Part shown: positions 17,094-25,151 of the stretch, one piece after another
Layout: every line of letters starts with the position of its first letter
Numbering within the stretch: the stretch's first letter is position 1
Source: Paenibacillus hamazuiensis
GTDB taxonomy: Bacteria > Bacillota > Bacilli > Paenibacillales > NBRC-103111
Length of the DNA stretch: 64,000 nucleotides
Assembly (NCBI RefSeq): GCF_023276405.1
Contig: NZ_JALRMO010000001.1
Span: 2,976,001-3,040,000 of the forward strand
Direction of reading: 5' to 3'
The notes under the pieces: model-generated
Told to the model about the DNA's origin: nothing
Database searches by the model: none
Seen by the model: only the letters and a program-made list of their open reading frames with translations
Position numbers and translations under genes: made by a program

Positions 17094-17140
17094 ATTCTCT
17101 CTCCTAACGTTATTGAAGGATCAATGCCCAACTACTATTG

Positions 17141-17159
17141 TATAAGCAAATCGCTTATA
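17141..17159. promoter_or_regulatory. Inverted repeat in divergent promoter region, candidate operator
   Basis: A perfect TATAAGC/GCTTATA repeat with a 5-base spacer lies between the isomerase operon and the AraC gene. Its right arm overlaps a TATAAT at 17156-17161 on the plus strand, so a bound protein would cover that -10 box. Confidence 0.45.
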
Positions 17160-17219
17160 ATGGGAATGAACTATATGGTCAGTACATGAACTATTTTGCT
17201 AAAAAGTGACGGTGCAAAG

Positions 17220-18044
17220 ATGTCGGCAGAGCTCTTGATTTGCGGATATTCGTATCATTCTCAACGTTTTTACAACGGTCATAAAAGCGGCTTGCCTTCC
17301 TACCTATTCCGGCTGCAAACCGAAGGAAGCTGCCACGCTTTGGTGAACGGAAGTTTCGTTCCGATCCAGGGCGGGGATTTGCTGCTGTTTAAACCGGGAG
17401 ACCCTTACGAACTGCGGATCGAGGAGCACGATACGCCGCGGAACGGAGCGGTCGTCGCCAGCGGGGACTATTATGTGATGTGCCGCGGAACGTGGCTCGA
17501 CGAATGGTGGAACCGGGTGCCTTCTCGCCCCCCGCTGACCCGCATCAATATGAGTGAAAGTTTGCTCGGGACGTGGCGGCAGCTCATTTTGGAACGGAGA
17601 AGAATCGGGGAGGAAAATCCTGAGATTACCGATTATTTGCTGCGCACGTTGTGCCTGCAGCTCGAGCGGGCCGTCTCGGAGACGAATGCGTACCGCGGCA
17701 AATCGTTTACCGGCGCGCGGATGAAAAGTTACGTGGAAGAACATGCGAATATGCCGTTCAAAGTCGAGGACGTGGCGAACCACGTCGGTCTCAGCGTTTC
17801 CCGTGCGGTTCATTTGTTCAAGCAAATTTTCGGCAAAACGATGATCCAATACGCACTGGAAATCCGGCTGTCCACCGCGATCGAACGGATGAAATACAGC
17901 ACGATGACGCTGGAGCAAATCGCGGAAAGCTGCGGCTTCGGCAGCTATTCGTATTTTCACCGGGTGTTCCGGGAAAAATACGGCGTCTCCCCCACCGATT
18001 ACCGCAGCAGCGAAACGGTGGAACCTGGTGCTCGTTCCGATTGA
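17220..18044 (+). CDS. AraC family transcriptional regulator
   Basis: One-component regulator of about 274 residues. The N-terminal half is a cupin-like ligand-binding domain ('YLFRLQTEGSCHALVNGSFVPIQGGDLLLFKPGD'). The C-terminal 100 residues hold two helix-turn-helix units ('VEDVANHVGLSVSRAVHLFKQIFGKTMIQY' and 'LEQIAESCGFGSYSYFHRVFREKYGVSPTDYR'), the AraC/XylS signature. It is divergent from the isomerase-dehydrogenase operon and probably controls it. ATG at 17220 is taken although its SD is weak; a TTG at 17196 is the alternative. Confidence 0.9.
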   Translation: MSAELLICGYSYHSQRFYNGHKSGLPSYLFRLQTEGSCHALVNGSFVPIQGGDLLLFKPGDPYELRIEEHDTPRNGAVVASGDYYVMCRGTWLDEWWNRVPSRPPLTRINMSESLLGTWRQLILERRRIGEENPEITDYLLRTLCLQLERAVSETNAYRGKSFTGARMKSYVEEHANMPFKVEDVANHVGLSVSRAVHLFKQIFGKTMIQYALEIRLSTAIERMKYSTMTLEQIAESCGFGSYSYFHRVFREKYGVSPTDYRSSETVEPGARSD

Positions 18045-18185
18045 GCCGTTCACCGTGAACCCTTTGGCAAGTCTGCGGCAAATCTTGTTTAAAATACTCC
18101 ACCTTTCTTAAAATTTTAGAATTACCAACCTGCCCGCCGTACGATTAATATAAATTTGTTTTCATAACATTAAACGGCGGGTGAG

Positions 18186-19268
18186 ATGATGAAAGTCAGA
18201 TTTTTGTTGTCGGCGGCATTAAGCTTCACCGTATTGGCCGGGTGCGAGGGCGGACCCGAATCCCCCATTGCGCAAACGGCTTCAAGCGCTCCATCGCCCC
18301 AAACTCCGCAAGCGCAATCATCCTCCGGCGGCAACGAGCTGCTGAATTACACGGTGTGGCCGCAATTTTATATCAAAGAGGAAATTTGGGAGCAGCAGGT
18401 CGGAAGGTACCTCGCCAAGAAGTTTCCCGGCGTCACTTTCAAACATATCCAATGGGATAACCCGGGCAGGCAGTTTAAGGACCTGCTCGCGGCGGGAACC
18501 GTCCCCGACATCGTGATCGACGATTCCGCCCGCAACACATACCGGGAAATTCGCAGGTACAATTTGGAGTACGACATGACCGAGCTCATCAAAAAGTACA
18601 ATTTCGATACCGGCAAAATAAATCCGGCCATGCTGCAGCAGTCCGTTATCGCTTCGGACGGGAAGCTTTATTCGCTGCCGTACAGCTCCGCCGAATGGGT
18701 GCTGGTATACAACAAGGACATTTTCGACAAATTCGGCGTCGAATACCCCAAGCCCGGTTTGACGTGGGACGAAGCTTACGAGCTGGCCAAAAAGCTGACG
18801 CGGCAGGAAGGTGACATCACTTACAAAGGGTTCCAGGTGAACCCTTCCCATTACATGATGTGGAACCAGCTGTCGGAGCCTTCGCTCGATCCGAATGAAG
18901 ACAAGGCTGCACTAATTTCAGACAATTGGACGAAAATTACAAATAACATTCGGCGTTTCTATGATATTCCCGGCAATCAGCTCGTCAAAACGAACGCATT
19001 CTCCCAAGGCAAGATCGCCATGGCCATCGATACCGTAGATACCGTAGCCAAATGGGCGAGCGAAAACAAAAACCTGAACTGGGATTTTTCCGCAGTTCCG
19101 GTGTTCCCGGAAGCGCCCCATGCGAAATTCCAACCGCAATCGACCGCCATGTTTATCACAAATCAGTCCAAGCAAAAAGAACTTGCATTCCAGGTGATCG
19201 ATTATATATTATCGCCGGAAATGCAGAAAGCCGCCGAAGAACGTGGATCCTACAGCGAAGATCAATAA
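18186..19268 (+). CDS. ABC solute-binding lipoprotein, probably truncated at the C-terminus
   Basis: Lipoprotein with lipobox LAGC (signal about 19 residues), a Ser/Pro/Gln-rich linker to about residue 48, then a family-1 sugar-binding fold ('AGTVPDIVIDDSA', 'SLPYSSAEWVLVYNKDIFDKFGVEYPKPGLTWDEAYELAKKLT'). It ends at 360 residues within the usual C-terminal helical segment ('ILSPEMQKAAEERG'). Relatives run about 60-80 residues further, so the end looks lost; no continuation is visible in the other two frames. No permease genes are adjacent. It may act with permeases elsewhere or be a decaying gene. The stop lies 10 bases from the convergent monooxygenase gene. Confidence 0.75.
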   Translation: MMKVRFLLSAALSFTVLAGCEGGPESPIAQTASSAPSPQTPQAQSSSGGNELLNYTVWPQFYIKEEIWEQQVGRYLAKKFPGVTFKHIQWDNPGRQFKDLLAAGTVPDIVIDDSARNTYREIRRYNLEYDMTELIKKYNFDTGKINPAMLQQSVIASDGKLYSLPYSSAEWVLVYNKDIFDKFGVEYPKPGLTWDEAYELAKKLTRQEGDITYKGFQVNPSHYMMWNQLSEPSLDPNEDKAALISDNWTKITNNIRRFYDIPGNQLVKTNAFSQGKIAMAIDTVDTVAKWASENKNLNWDFSAVPVFPEAPHAKFQPQSTAMFITNQSKQKELAFQVIDYILSPEMQKAAEERGSYSEDQ

Positions 19269-19278
19269 TATTCCGCAC

Positions 19279-20223
19279 CTATAATACGGCCTTCGCCAGC
19301 AGCTCGTAAGACCGCAGGCGCTGGCCGTATTCCTGCGCCAACGTGACGATCATAAACTCTTCCGCACCAAGCCTCTCCCGCAGCTCCAGCAGCCTTAGCT
19401 TCACCTGCTCCGCCGTTCCCGCAAGCAGCCGGGCCCGCCGCTCCGCAAGCGCCTCCTCCGGCAGCTCGGCGGCGCCGCGGCCGAACACCGTCGCCCCGGC
19501 GGCGGCAATCCGGCGCGCCTCATCCTCCGTCTCCGCGCACACGGCCTGTACGGTTACGATCGTCTGCGGCTTGGCGAACGCCGCCGACGGCCGGAAGCCG
19601 TCGCGATAAGCCGCCATCGCCTCCGTTCCGTCGTGCTCGCTCATGAAATGCCCGAACGCATAACCCGCGCCGAATTCGGCGGCGTACTTTGCGCTTTTGA
19701 CGTTGGTGCCGAGCAGCCACAGCTCGGGCGGGACGGACGGCACCGGGCGCGCAATGACCGGCTCGCCTTCGATCCGATACGTGTGCGAGAGCAGCGCCGT
19801 CAAATCGCCAAGCGCTTCAGGGAGCCGGCCGACCTGCTCGAGAAACCGCTCGTTCAGCGCCATCGTCGCATGGGCCGACCCGCCGGGAGCCCGACCGATG
19901 CCAAGATCGATCCGGCCCGGATACAGCGCGGCGAGCAGATGAAACGCCTCCGCCACCTTCAGCGGCTTGTAATGCGGCAGCAGCACCGCCCCCGAGCCGA
20001 TGCGGATGCGGCTCGTCCGCATGCCGATATGCGCGAGCAGCACCTCCGGGCTTGCCGACGCCAGCACCTCCATGTCATGGTGCTCCGACGTCCAGTAGCG
20101 GCTGTATCCGAGCCTTTCGGCGGTTTGTGCGAGCAGCGCCGCCTGGCGCAGCGCCTCCTCCGGGCCGCTTCCTTCCAGGATCGGCACCATATCGAGCACG
20201 CTCAGTTTAAGTTTCGGTTCCAC
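19279..20223 (-). CDS. LLM-class flavin-dependent oxidoreductase (MsnO8-like)
   Basis: Bacterial luciferase-like monooxygenase that would use reduced flavin. The characteristic start 'KLSVLDMVPILEGSGPEEALRQAALLAQTAERLGYSRYWTSEHHDM' and 'IGSGAVLLPHYKPLKVAEAFHLLAALYPGRIDLGIGRAPGG' are diagnostic of the family. Later 'ELWLLGTNVKSAKYAAEFGAGYAFGHF' follows. The 314-residue length is normal. The start is GTG at 20223 with GGGGGAG close upstream. A monocistronic gene; the substrate is unknown, as for most of this subgroup. Confidence 0.9.
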   Translation of the reverse strand: MEPKLKLSVLDMVPILEGSGPEEALRQAALLAQTAERLGYSRYWTSEHHDMEVLASASPEVLLAHIGMRTSRIRIGSGAVLLPHYKPLKVAEAFHLLAALYPGRIDLGIGRAPGGSAHATMALNERFLEQVGRLPEALGDLTALLSHTYRIEGEPVIARPVPSVPPELWLLGTNVKSAKYAAEFGAGYAFGHFMSEHDGTEAMAAYRDGFRPSAAFAKPQTIVTVQAVCAETEDEARRIAAAGATVFGRGAAELPEEALAERRARLLAGTAEQVKLRLLELRERLGAEEFMIVTLAQEYGQRLRSYELLAKAVL

Positions 20224-20257
20224 ATAACTCCCCCTTTTTTCTTATCCGCCCCCGCAA

Positions 20258-20304
20258 ACAAAACAAAAACGGCAGCATCCCCGGATCGCTCCGGGGCTCT
20301 GCCG
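20258..20304 (-). terminator. Terminator of the Bax inhibitor-like gene
   Basis: Strong minus-strand hairpin CGGCAG(AG)CCCCGG/CCGGGG(ATG)CTGCCG followed by TTTTTGTTTTG. Confidence 0.85.
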
Positions 20305-20338
20305 TATTTTGCTTATGCCCGCAAACGCATGATTTCGT

Positions 20339-20995
20339 TCAGTTCCGGCTGTTGCCGGTAATTGCCGCGAGAAACCGCAAAATGTAAAGGAACAAATTGA
20401 TGAAATCGAGATAAATGTTCAGCGCTGCGAGCGGCACTTCTTCCGCCGCGACGCCGTGTTTATACTGCGAGACGTCGTACAGAACCCAGCCACTGAAGAT
20501 CAGAATGCCCAGCAACGACCAGACGAGATTCATCGTCCCGCCCATCGGGACAAACATCGCAATCAGGCTCATCACGATCAGGCCGATCGTCGCCGCAAAC
20601 AGAAATCCGCCCAGGTAGCTGAAATCTCTTTGCGAACGGTGCGCGTAAAAAGCCAGTCCGCCGAAAATAGCCGCCGTCGCGAAAAACGCTCCCGACACGA
20701 GGTTTGCTCCGATCAGACCGCCGTACGTCTGAATGACCGGATAAAGCGTTACCCCGGAAACCGCGGTAAACGCATACAGGAACCCGTAGCCGATATGCCG
20801 CCCCCGGATCCGGATAATAAAAGCGGCTACGAGCATCACCAATTCCACAACGATGAACAACGGTACCAGCGAAGCCGGAATGAACAGAGCGCCAAGCAGC
20901 GTGCCTACGAAGGATAACAGCAGCGATAAAGCGAATGTCTGCAGTACGTGGGCGAAAGAACCGGAATGCGCGTAAGACACTGTTCTTTGTTGCAT
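20339..20995 (-). CDS. Bax inhibitor-1/YccA family membrane protein
   Basis: Seven-helix membrane protein of the BI-1 family, which in bacteria includes the YccA modulator of FtsH and the calcium-leak protein YetJ. About seven hydrophobic segments are visible. The family signature 'NIYLDFINLFLYILRFLA' near the C-terminus carries the conserved Asp, with another in 'YDVSQY'. The ATG at 20995 is preferred (GGAGGCGG upstream) over the upstream ATG at 21019, giving 218 residues. The window also holds an FtsH-like gene, but it is 15 kb away, so no functional link is claimed. Confidence 0.9.
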   Translation of the reverse strand: MQQRTVSYAHSGSFAHVLQTFALSLLLSFVGTLLGALFIPASLVPLFIVVELVMLVAAFIIRIRGRHIGYGFLYAFTAVSGVTLYPVIQTYGGLIGANLVSGAFFATAAIFGGLAFYAHRSQRDFSYLGGFLFAATIGLIVMSLIAMFVPMGGTMNLVWSLLGILIFSGWVLYDVSQYKHGVAAEEVPLAALNIYLDFINLFLYILRFLAAITGNSRN

Positions 20996-21106
20996 ATAAA
21001 CCGCCTCCTTCTTGAACAATCCTTTTGGTTTATATTATGTGGGATTTTCCATTTTACGTCAACGGAAATGCATATTGCTGCACAAGCCCGGCCGCGCCGC
21101 AAACAA

Positions 21107-21139
21107 GAGAAAAACCCGCGCAGATCGTTCATTCGCGGG
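21107..21139 (-). terminator. Terminator of the 56-residue ORF
   Basis: Minus-strand stem CCCGCG/CGCGGG with a 13-base loop, followed by TTTTTCTC. Confidence 0.75.
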
Positions 21140-21152
21140 TCGCTTGATAAGG

Positions 21153-21323
21153 TCAGGAGTGGCCGAGATCTTCAACTTCGGTTTGCGGCGTGTAAGCGAC
21201 GACCGAAACCGGCTGATCCAGCTCGCCGGACAACTCCTGCTCGAACTTGCGGATGCGCTCCAGAACCGTTTTTTTATTATCCAGATTGAGAGGCCGGTAA
21301 TTTCCTGCTTGAGAGTTGTCCAT
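21153..21323 (-). CDS. Small hypothetical protein, 56 residues
   Basis: A short frame from ATG at 21323 with AAAGGAG at good spacing and its own downstream terminator, which together support a real gene. The sequence starts 'MDNSQAGNYRPLNL', continues with a charged helix 'KKTVLERIRKFEQELSGEL' and ends 'QTEVEDLGHS'. No signal or membrane segment. I do not recognise a family; the helix could bind a partner. It belongs to a string of tiny genes at 21.1-22.1 kb. Confidence 0.65.
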   Translation of the reverse strand: MDNSQAGNYRPLNLDNKKTVLERIRKFEQELSGELDQPVSVVAYTPQTEVEDLGHS

Positions 21324-21369
21324 TTGAACGCTCCTTTGCTGCGAAGGTTTTCTTTACTCCCGCGGACCG

Positions 21370-21513
21370 TCAGTGCTTATGGTTAGGCAGCTTTTCCTCC
21401 GGATGATTGTTGCCGTGCGTTCTCCGGTTTTTATCATCCTTGCGCTGCGTATCGTGCAGCTTCTCTACGAAGCCGGACGTATCCATATTGTTCATGTTGT
21501 TCGTGTTTGGCAT
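21370..21513 (-). CDS. Small DUF4023-like protein, 47 residues
   Basis: Very short hydrophilic protein starting at ATG 21513 behind GGAGGGGA. After an Asn/Met-rich start it has 'FVEKLHDTQRKDDKNRRTHGNNHPEEKLPNHKH'. That matches the pattern of DUF4023 proteins as I recall them (F/VxKL...Q...NrxHqGxxxPxxKLPxxxH). The function of that family is unknown; members occur in spore-forming Bacillales. No membrane segment or signal. Confidence 0.65.
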   Translation of the reverse strand: MPNTNNMNNMDTSGFVEKLHDTQRKDDKNRRTHGNNHPEEKLPNHKH

Positions 21514-21583
21514 CCTGGCCGTCCCCTCCTTCCGCCGGTAATGGAACCAATCGGTAGTATGCCCGGAGAAAACGGCAAATATG

Positions 21584-21850
21584 TTACTTCGACACCTTGT
21601 CCAGCACGGCATCGACCAGCGCGTTGAACACGTCGTCGTCCTCTTCGATCAGATCCTCAAGCTGTTCGATCTCTTCCTCGGAGCCCGATTCCTTGGCGAA
21701 ATTCAAGCTGTAGTTCCAATTTCGCGAATCGTCGCTCTGCAAAGTCACTTCATACGTCGATTTATGGCCGTCCATTCCGACTTCCACGTGGCCGAGGTAG
21801 CCTTTATCCTTGCTGTGGCTTGCTTTGACATTAATAATTCGCATACTCAC
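21584..21850 (-). CDS. Small conserved-type hypothetical protein, 88 residues
   Basis: Not recognised. An 88-residue soluble protein. The first two thirds look like a beta-sheet ('DKGYLGHVEVGMDGHKSTYEVTLQSDDSRNWNYSLNFA') and the end is a strongly acidic helix ('GSEEEIEQLEDLIEEDDDVFNALVDAVLDKV'). The start is probably GTG at 21850, 12 bases after AAGGAG; an ATG two codons in is the alternative. It is co-directional with the small membrane protein upstream (start 22064) and likely in one transcript with it. Confidence 0.65.
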   Translation of the reverse strand: MSMRIINVKASHSKDKGYLGHVEVGMDGHKSTYEVTLQSDDSRNWNYSLNFAKESGSEEEIEQLEDLIEEDDDVFNALVDAVLDKVSK

Positions 21851-21869
21851 TTTTGAATGTCACTCCTTT

Positions 21870-22064
21870 TTATGCGCTGGGGGGCGTCTCGGGCAGCGGA
21901 ATCCAACCCTGGCCGACCCCGTAATAAAACAACACGATCGTGATGAGCCCGATCACGAGAAAAACGGCTCCCTGCACCGGCTTTCTTTGAAAAAAGCGGA
22001 CAAATGCAAAGCTGATGAACGAACCCATAATCAGTAAGGCAATGAGAATAATAATGGTAGCCAT
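21870..22064 (-). CDS. Small membrane protein with two helices, 64 residues
   Basis: Two hydrophobic segments (about 2-22 and 32-50) with a short basic turn 'RFFQRKP' between them, which suggests a hairpin with both ends outside. The tail is 'GQGWIPLPETPPSA'. The ATG at 22064 has AGGGGA at normal spacing. Function unknown. It lies between an MFS gene and the 88-residue ORF, all on the minus strand. Confidence 0.65.
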   Translation of the reverse strand: MATIIILIALLIMGSFISFAFVRFFQRKPVQGAVFLVIGLITIVLFYYGVGQGWIPLPETPPSA

Positions 22065-22130
22065 TCGAACGATCCCCTATGTGCAAAAAATGTAAAACCT
22101 CATCTAACGTACCATTGTTCGGCCGAAATT

Positions 22131-23297
22131 TCAAACGGTACGGTCCGCCGCTGCCGAACGCTCCATCCCGCGGCTGACGATGGCGAATACGACGACGCAA
22201 GCGAGTGCGATAAACGAATTGTACAGAAACACCGTCCGCATCCCGACCCAATCGCTCGCCACGCCGCCCAGAAAGCTCCCGATAATCCGCGCCACTCCGA
22301 GGTTGAGCAGACCGTTCAGCGTTTGTCCGCTCGCCCGCAGCTCCTTCGGCACCTCCTTGCTGATATACGTCGCCATCGTCACGGTAATCACTATAAGGAT
22401 GAGCCCGTGAAGCAGCTGAACCGGCAGCACGACAAGCGGATCGTGGACGAAATAATAAAGCAGCCACCGGAAAAACGTCGCAGCTCCCGCAACCAGAAAT
22501 ATCGTGCGGATCGGCACGCGTTCGAACAGCTTTTTCGAATACAGCAAAAAAGGAATTTCGCTCAGCGACGAGATGACCATCGACCAGCCGAGCAGCACGC
22601 TGTCCGCTCCAAGCTCCTTAAAGTATACCGGAAAAAACGAATAAAAAAAGCCGAGCGTCACCTGCAGCCCGAAGCTGATCGACATATAGAGCATCAGCTG
22701 CTTGTGCTTGAACAGCACCCATACCTGCATTTTGGGGCCGACCGACTGGTAGCCGGCGATTTTCGGAAATCTCAGCATTAGCGCAAAAGAAACCGCCATC
22801 ACGAGAGCAAGCACCCAGAACATCAGGCCGAGATGAGTTTTCGCGACGATGCCGAAAACAAGCGACATGACGGCAAAGCCGATCGTCCCTCCCATGCGGA
22901 TCATCCCGAACGACCAGGTGCGCCGTTTCTCCACCTCTTCCAGGGCGATCGCATCGCTGATCGCGAAAATCGACGTCTGGAAAAACGTGAAGATGCATAT
23001 GACAAGCAGCAAATAACCGAACCGGTCCGATATTGGAAAAAATAAAGCGGAAATCCCTGTCCCGACGATCAAGGTTTGCAGCACGCGGTTTTTCGTCGGC
23101 GCCCTGTCCCCGACCGCTCCCCAGACGGGCTGGGCGAGAATTGCCACAAGCGGTCCGAGGCTGAGCAGCACGCCGATTTGCGACTTGGACAAGCCGATAT
23201 CGTTAAAATAAACCGGAATGAATGTGCCGTACACGGCGTTCACCATGTAAATAAATGCGTAAAAAAGCGTGAAAGTCACAAGCAAATTCAATACCAT
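22131..23297 (-). CDS. MFS transporter (MFS_1-like)
   Basis: Twelve-helix permease of 388 residues. It has the usual loop 2-3 signature in modified form ('AQPVWGAVGDRAPTKNRVLQ') and repeats it in the second half ('SGQTLNGLLNLGVARIIGSFLGG'). The pattern 'VYGTFIPVYFNDIGLSKSQIGVLLSLGPLVAILAQPVWG' is typical of the MFS_1-like group that includes nucleoside and PPP-type carriers. The substrate is not readable. The ATG at 23297 has only a weak AAAGAAG SD. It lies directly behind a tiny gene and its terminator. Confidence 0.88.
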   Translation of the reverse strand: MVLNLLVTFTLFYAFIYMVNAVYGTFIPVYFNDIGLSKSQIGVLLSLGPLVAILAQPVWGAVGDRAPTKNRVLQTLIVGTGISALFFPISDRFGYLLLVICIFTFFQTSIFAISDAIALEEVEKRRTWSFGMIRMGGTIGFAVMSLVFGIVAKTHLGLMFWVLALVMAVSFALMLRFPKIAGYQSVGPKMQVWVLFKHKQLMLYMSISFGLQVTLGFFYSFFPVYFKELGADSVLLGWSMVISSLSEIPFLLYSKKLFERVPIRTIFLVAGAATFFRWLLYYFVHDPLVVLPVQLLHGLILIVITVTMATYISKEVPKELRASGQTLNGLLNLGVARIIGSFLGGVASDWVGMRTVFLYNSFIALACVVVFAIVSRGMERSAAADRTV

Positions 23298-23356
23298 CGT
23301 CTTCTTTCGCGAAAATATACGAGAGTCCGATGACCATTATCTCACGAGTCGTTCAA

Positions 23357-23386
23357 AAAGAAAATCCCTGCGGGGTGCAGGGATTT
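23357..23386 (-). terminator. Terminator of the 53-residue ORF
   Basis: Minus-strand AATCCCTGC/GCAGGGATT hairpin with a 5-base loop, then TTCTTTTTG. It starts right at the stop codon of the small gene at 23390. Confidence 0.8.
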
Positions 23387-23389
23387 CTT

Positions 23390-23551
23390 TCAGGACCAAT
23401 CGCTGTCTTGGCCGTTATGACCGATTGCGCCGTTTTCCTTCAGATCCACATCGGATTTGCTGTCGTCTATTCTAAATCCTAGTCGCTCGTGTGCAGCCGT
23501 ATCCTCTTTCGGATGAATCAGCTTCGGGTCGTCGTTATGTTCGGCAGGCAT
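23390..23551 (-). CDS. Small acidic hypothetical protein, 53 residues
   Basis: Short hydrophilic protein from ATG at 23551 with AAGGAG at good spacing and an immediate strong terminator. Sequence features: 'MPAEHNDDPKLIHPKED', then 'ERLGFRIDDSKSDVDLKENGAIGHNGQDSDWS'. Rich in Asp, Asn and His; no membrane part. I do not recognise the family. The compact unit of SD, start, stop and terminator supports expression. Confidence 0.65.
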   Translation of the reverse strand: MPAEHNDDPKLIHPKEDTAAHERLGFRIDDSKSDVDLKENGAIGHNGQDSDWS

Positions 23552-23667
23552 GGAAAACACTCCTTGGCATGCAAAATGAAATGCTCCGGATAGTGTCCCC
23601 CGAACCGGTTCCGGTGATTCGCCCGTTTCCGCAGTTGAGGTCCGCTTGAGCAGCCCCGGGCAGCCGA

Positions 23668-24888
23668 TTACCCGCGAGCGTTTGTGGCGTTTGAAGCGGG
23701 AGCCGTCTCTCGGGCGGCAGCCTTTCCGGCCGGCACGATCCGCAGCATCAGGTGGGCCAGCCATGCAGTGACGCAGCCAAGCGCCCCGACGATCATAAAA
23801 CCTTGACCGAGCGTCAGCCAATCGCCCGCGGCCCCCATGAACAAAGGCCCGAGGAACATGCCTAGACCGTAGATCGCCTGGTAAAATCCCATCGCCGTCG
23901 CGCGCTTGCCGGATTCCATATGTTTGATGCTGAGCGACATCAGCACCGGGGAAGCGAAACCTCGCCCCAAACCGGCCAGCGCCTGAGTAAACAGAAGCAT
24001 GCCGAAGCTCGGCAACACCGGAATCAGCACGGTGAACACGCCGCTCAGTACAAATCCGGCGATGACGACGTTTTTTTCGCCGATTTTGCGGGACAAGTAC
24101 GATCCGCCGATCCACGAAGCGAGTGCGGTCGGAAATGTCGAAAAAAACGTAAGCAGCCCCATATCCAGCTTCGTCGCCCCAAGCGACTGGGCAAACACCG
24201 GCGTAAAGCCGAATACGGTCGCGAACGTCAGCACCTGGAACAGGATGGACAGAAAGGAAACGGTCAGCAGCGTCCGGTCTTTCGCCACTTCCACAACGCC
24301 GCTGTAAGTAATCTTTTGCGCGTTATCGTCGAATTTTTCCACCAGGAAAAATGAAGCGGCAAAACCGATCGTTCCGACGACCGCGCCGATCAGAAACGAA
24401 GCCTCCCAGCTGAAATGGTCGGCGAACCAGCCTCCCGACAGGATCCCGGTCATTTGCCCGAGCGAGTTGTAGAAGGATATCGTCCCCATCGCTTTTGTCG
24501 TTTCTTCCTGCTTGTAGTAGCTCGCAAACAATATCGTAAAGTCGACCCAGGTGGCGGCGGCCGCTCCGGCGAGCGCTCGAAGCAGCAAAATCCAGGTCAC
24601 TTCCTGCGAGATGAGGATGCCGGCGCCGGCCAGCACGGAGAACAGCAATCCGAACGAAATGAACAGCCTTCTTTTATGAAAACGGTCGGAAACGATGCCG
24701 ACGGGGATGCGCAGCAGCATCTGGCTTAAGCCGTACATGCCGACGATCATCCCCGCCATTTTGTGCGATGCGCCCAAATATTCCACATAAGCCGCCAAAA
24801 TCGGGACGCACGTATACATCGAAAACCAGAAAAGCAAAGTGACTGTACAAAACAAAGGAATGCGGTAAGATCGGCTTGATTCGGACAT
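23668..24888 (-). CDS. MFS efflux-type transporter
   Basis: Twelve-helix MFS permease of 406 residues in the drug/proton antiporter style. The loop 2-3 motif is 'RIPVGIVSDRFHKRRLFI' and a helix-5-like motif is 'NSLGQMTGILSGGWFADHFSWEASFLIGA'. Strong GGAGGAG SD before the ATG at 24888. Its leader contains an intrinsic terminator hairpin downstream of a consensus-like promoter, suggesting that expression is controlled by attenuation. A drug or small-molecule exporter is the best guess; the substrate is unknown. Confidence 0.88.
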   Translation of the reverse strand: MSESSRSYRIPLFCTVTLLFWFSMYTCVPILAAYVEYLGASHKMAGMIVGMYGLSQMLLRIPVGIVSDRFHKRRLFISFGLLFSVLAGAGILISQEVTWILLLRALAGAAAATWVDFTILFASYYKQEETTKAMGTISFYNSLGQMTGILSGGWFADHFSWEASFLIGAVVGTIGFAASFFLVEKFDDNAQKITYSGVVEVAKDRTLLTVSFLSILFQVLTFATVFGFTPVFAQSLGATKLDMGLLTFFSTFPTALASWIGGSYLSRKIGEKNVVIAGFVLSGVFTVLIPVLPSFGMLLFTQALAGLGRGFASPVLMSLSIKHMESGKRATAMGFYQAIYGLGMFLGPLFMGAAGDWLTLGQGFMIVGALGCVTAWLAHLMLRIVPAGKAAARETAPASNATNARG

Positions 24889-24919
24889 TGAGGGCTCCTC
24901 CTTCGGCGATGTCGGACAA

Positions 24920-24948
24920 GGAAAAAGCCACCCGTTTTACGGATGGCT
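24920..24948 (-). terminator. Terminator hairpin inside the MFS gene leader, candidate attenuator
   Basis: Minus-strand AGCCATCCGT/ACGGGTGGCT hairpin with a tight loop, followed by TTTTTCC, only about 35 bases before the MFS start at 24888. A promoter-like sequence lies upstream of the hairpin, not between it and the gene. Confidence 0.65.
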
Positions 24949-24982
24949 GAACTCAAATTGTACGCGCATACATCCTGATCCC

Positions 24983-25012
24983 ATTATAGGAAACATTCGT
25001 ATAGCCCGGCAA
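24983..25012 (-). promoter_or_regulatory. Candidate sigma-A promoter of the MFS gene
   Basis: TTGCCG, 18-base spacer, consensus TATAAT on the minus strand. A transcript starting near 24976 would have a leader of about 88 bases that contains the hairpin at 24920-24948. Confidence 0.6.
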
Positions 25013-25016
25013 GCAT

Positions 25017-25042
25017 GAAAAAAAAGGTACGCTAGTTACCTT
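25017..25042 (-). terminator. Terminator of the 72-residue ORF
   Basis: Minus-strand AAGGTA/TACCTT stem with a 7-base loop, followed by a T run. It lies between the small ORF ending at 25152 and the MFS promoter. Confidence 0.6.
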
Positions 25043-25151
25043 GAAGTAACTTGGTCGGAATGCAAACGATCGTCCCCGGCGGGACTACGGCTTGCAGGCG
25101 AGCTGCCGGACGTTATCGCACCATCAATGTTGCAATCTGGCCGTTGCGCTG

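Noticed and set aside
15708-17189. Plus-strand frame of 493 codons across the dehydrogenase and isomerase genes
   Set aside because: Spans two well-supported minus-strand enzymes and their gap; no motif and no SD.
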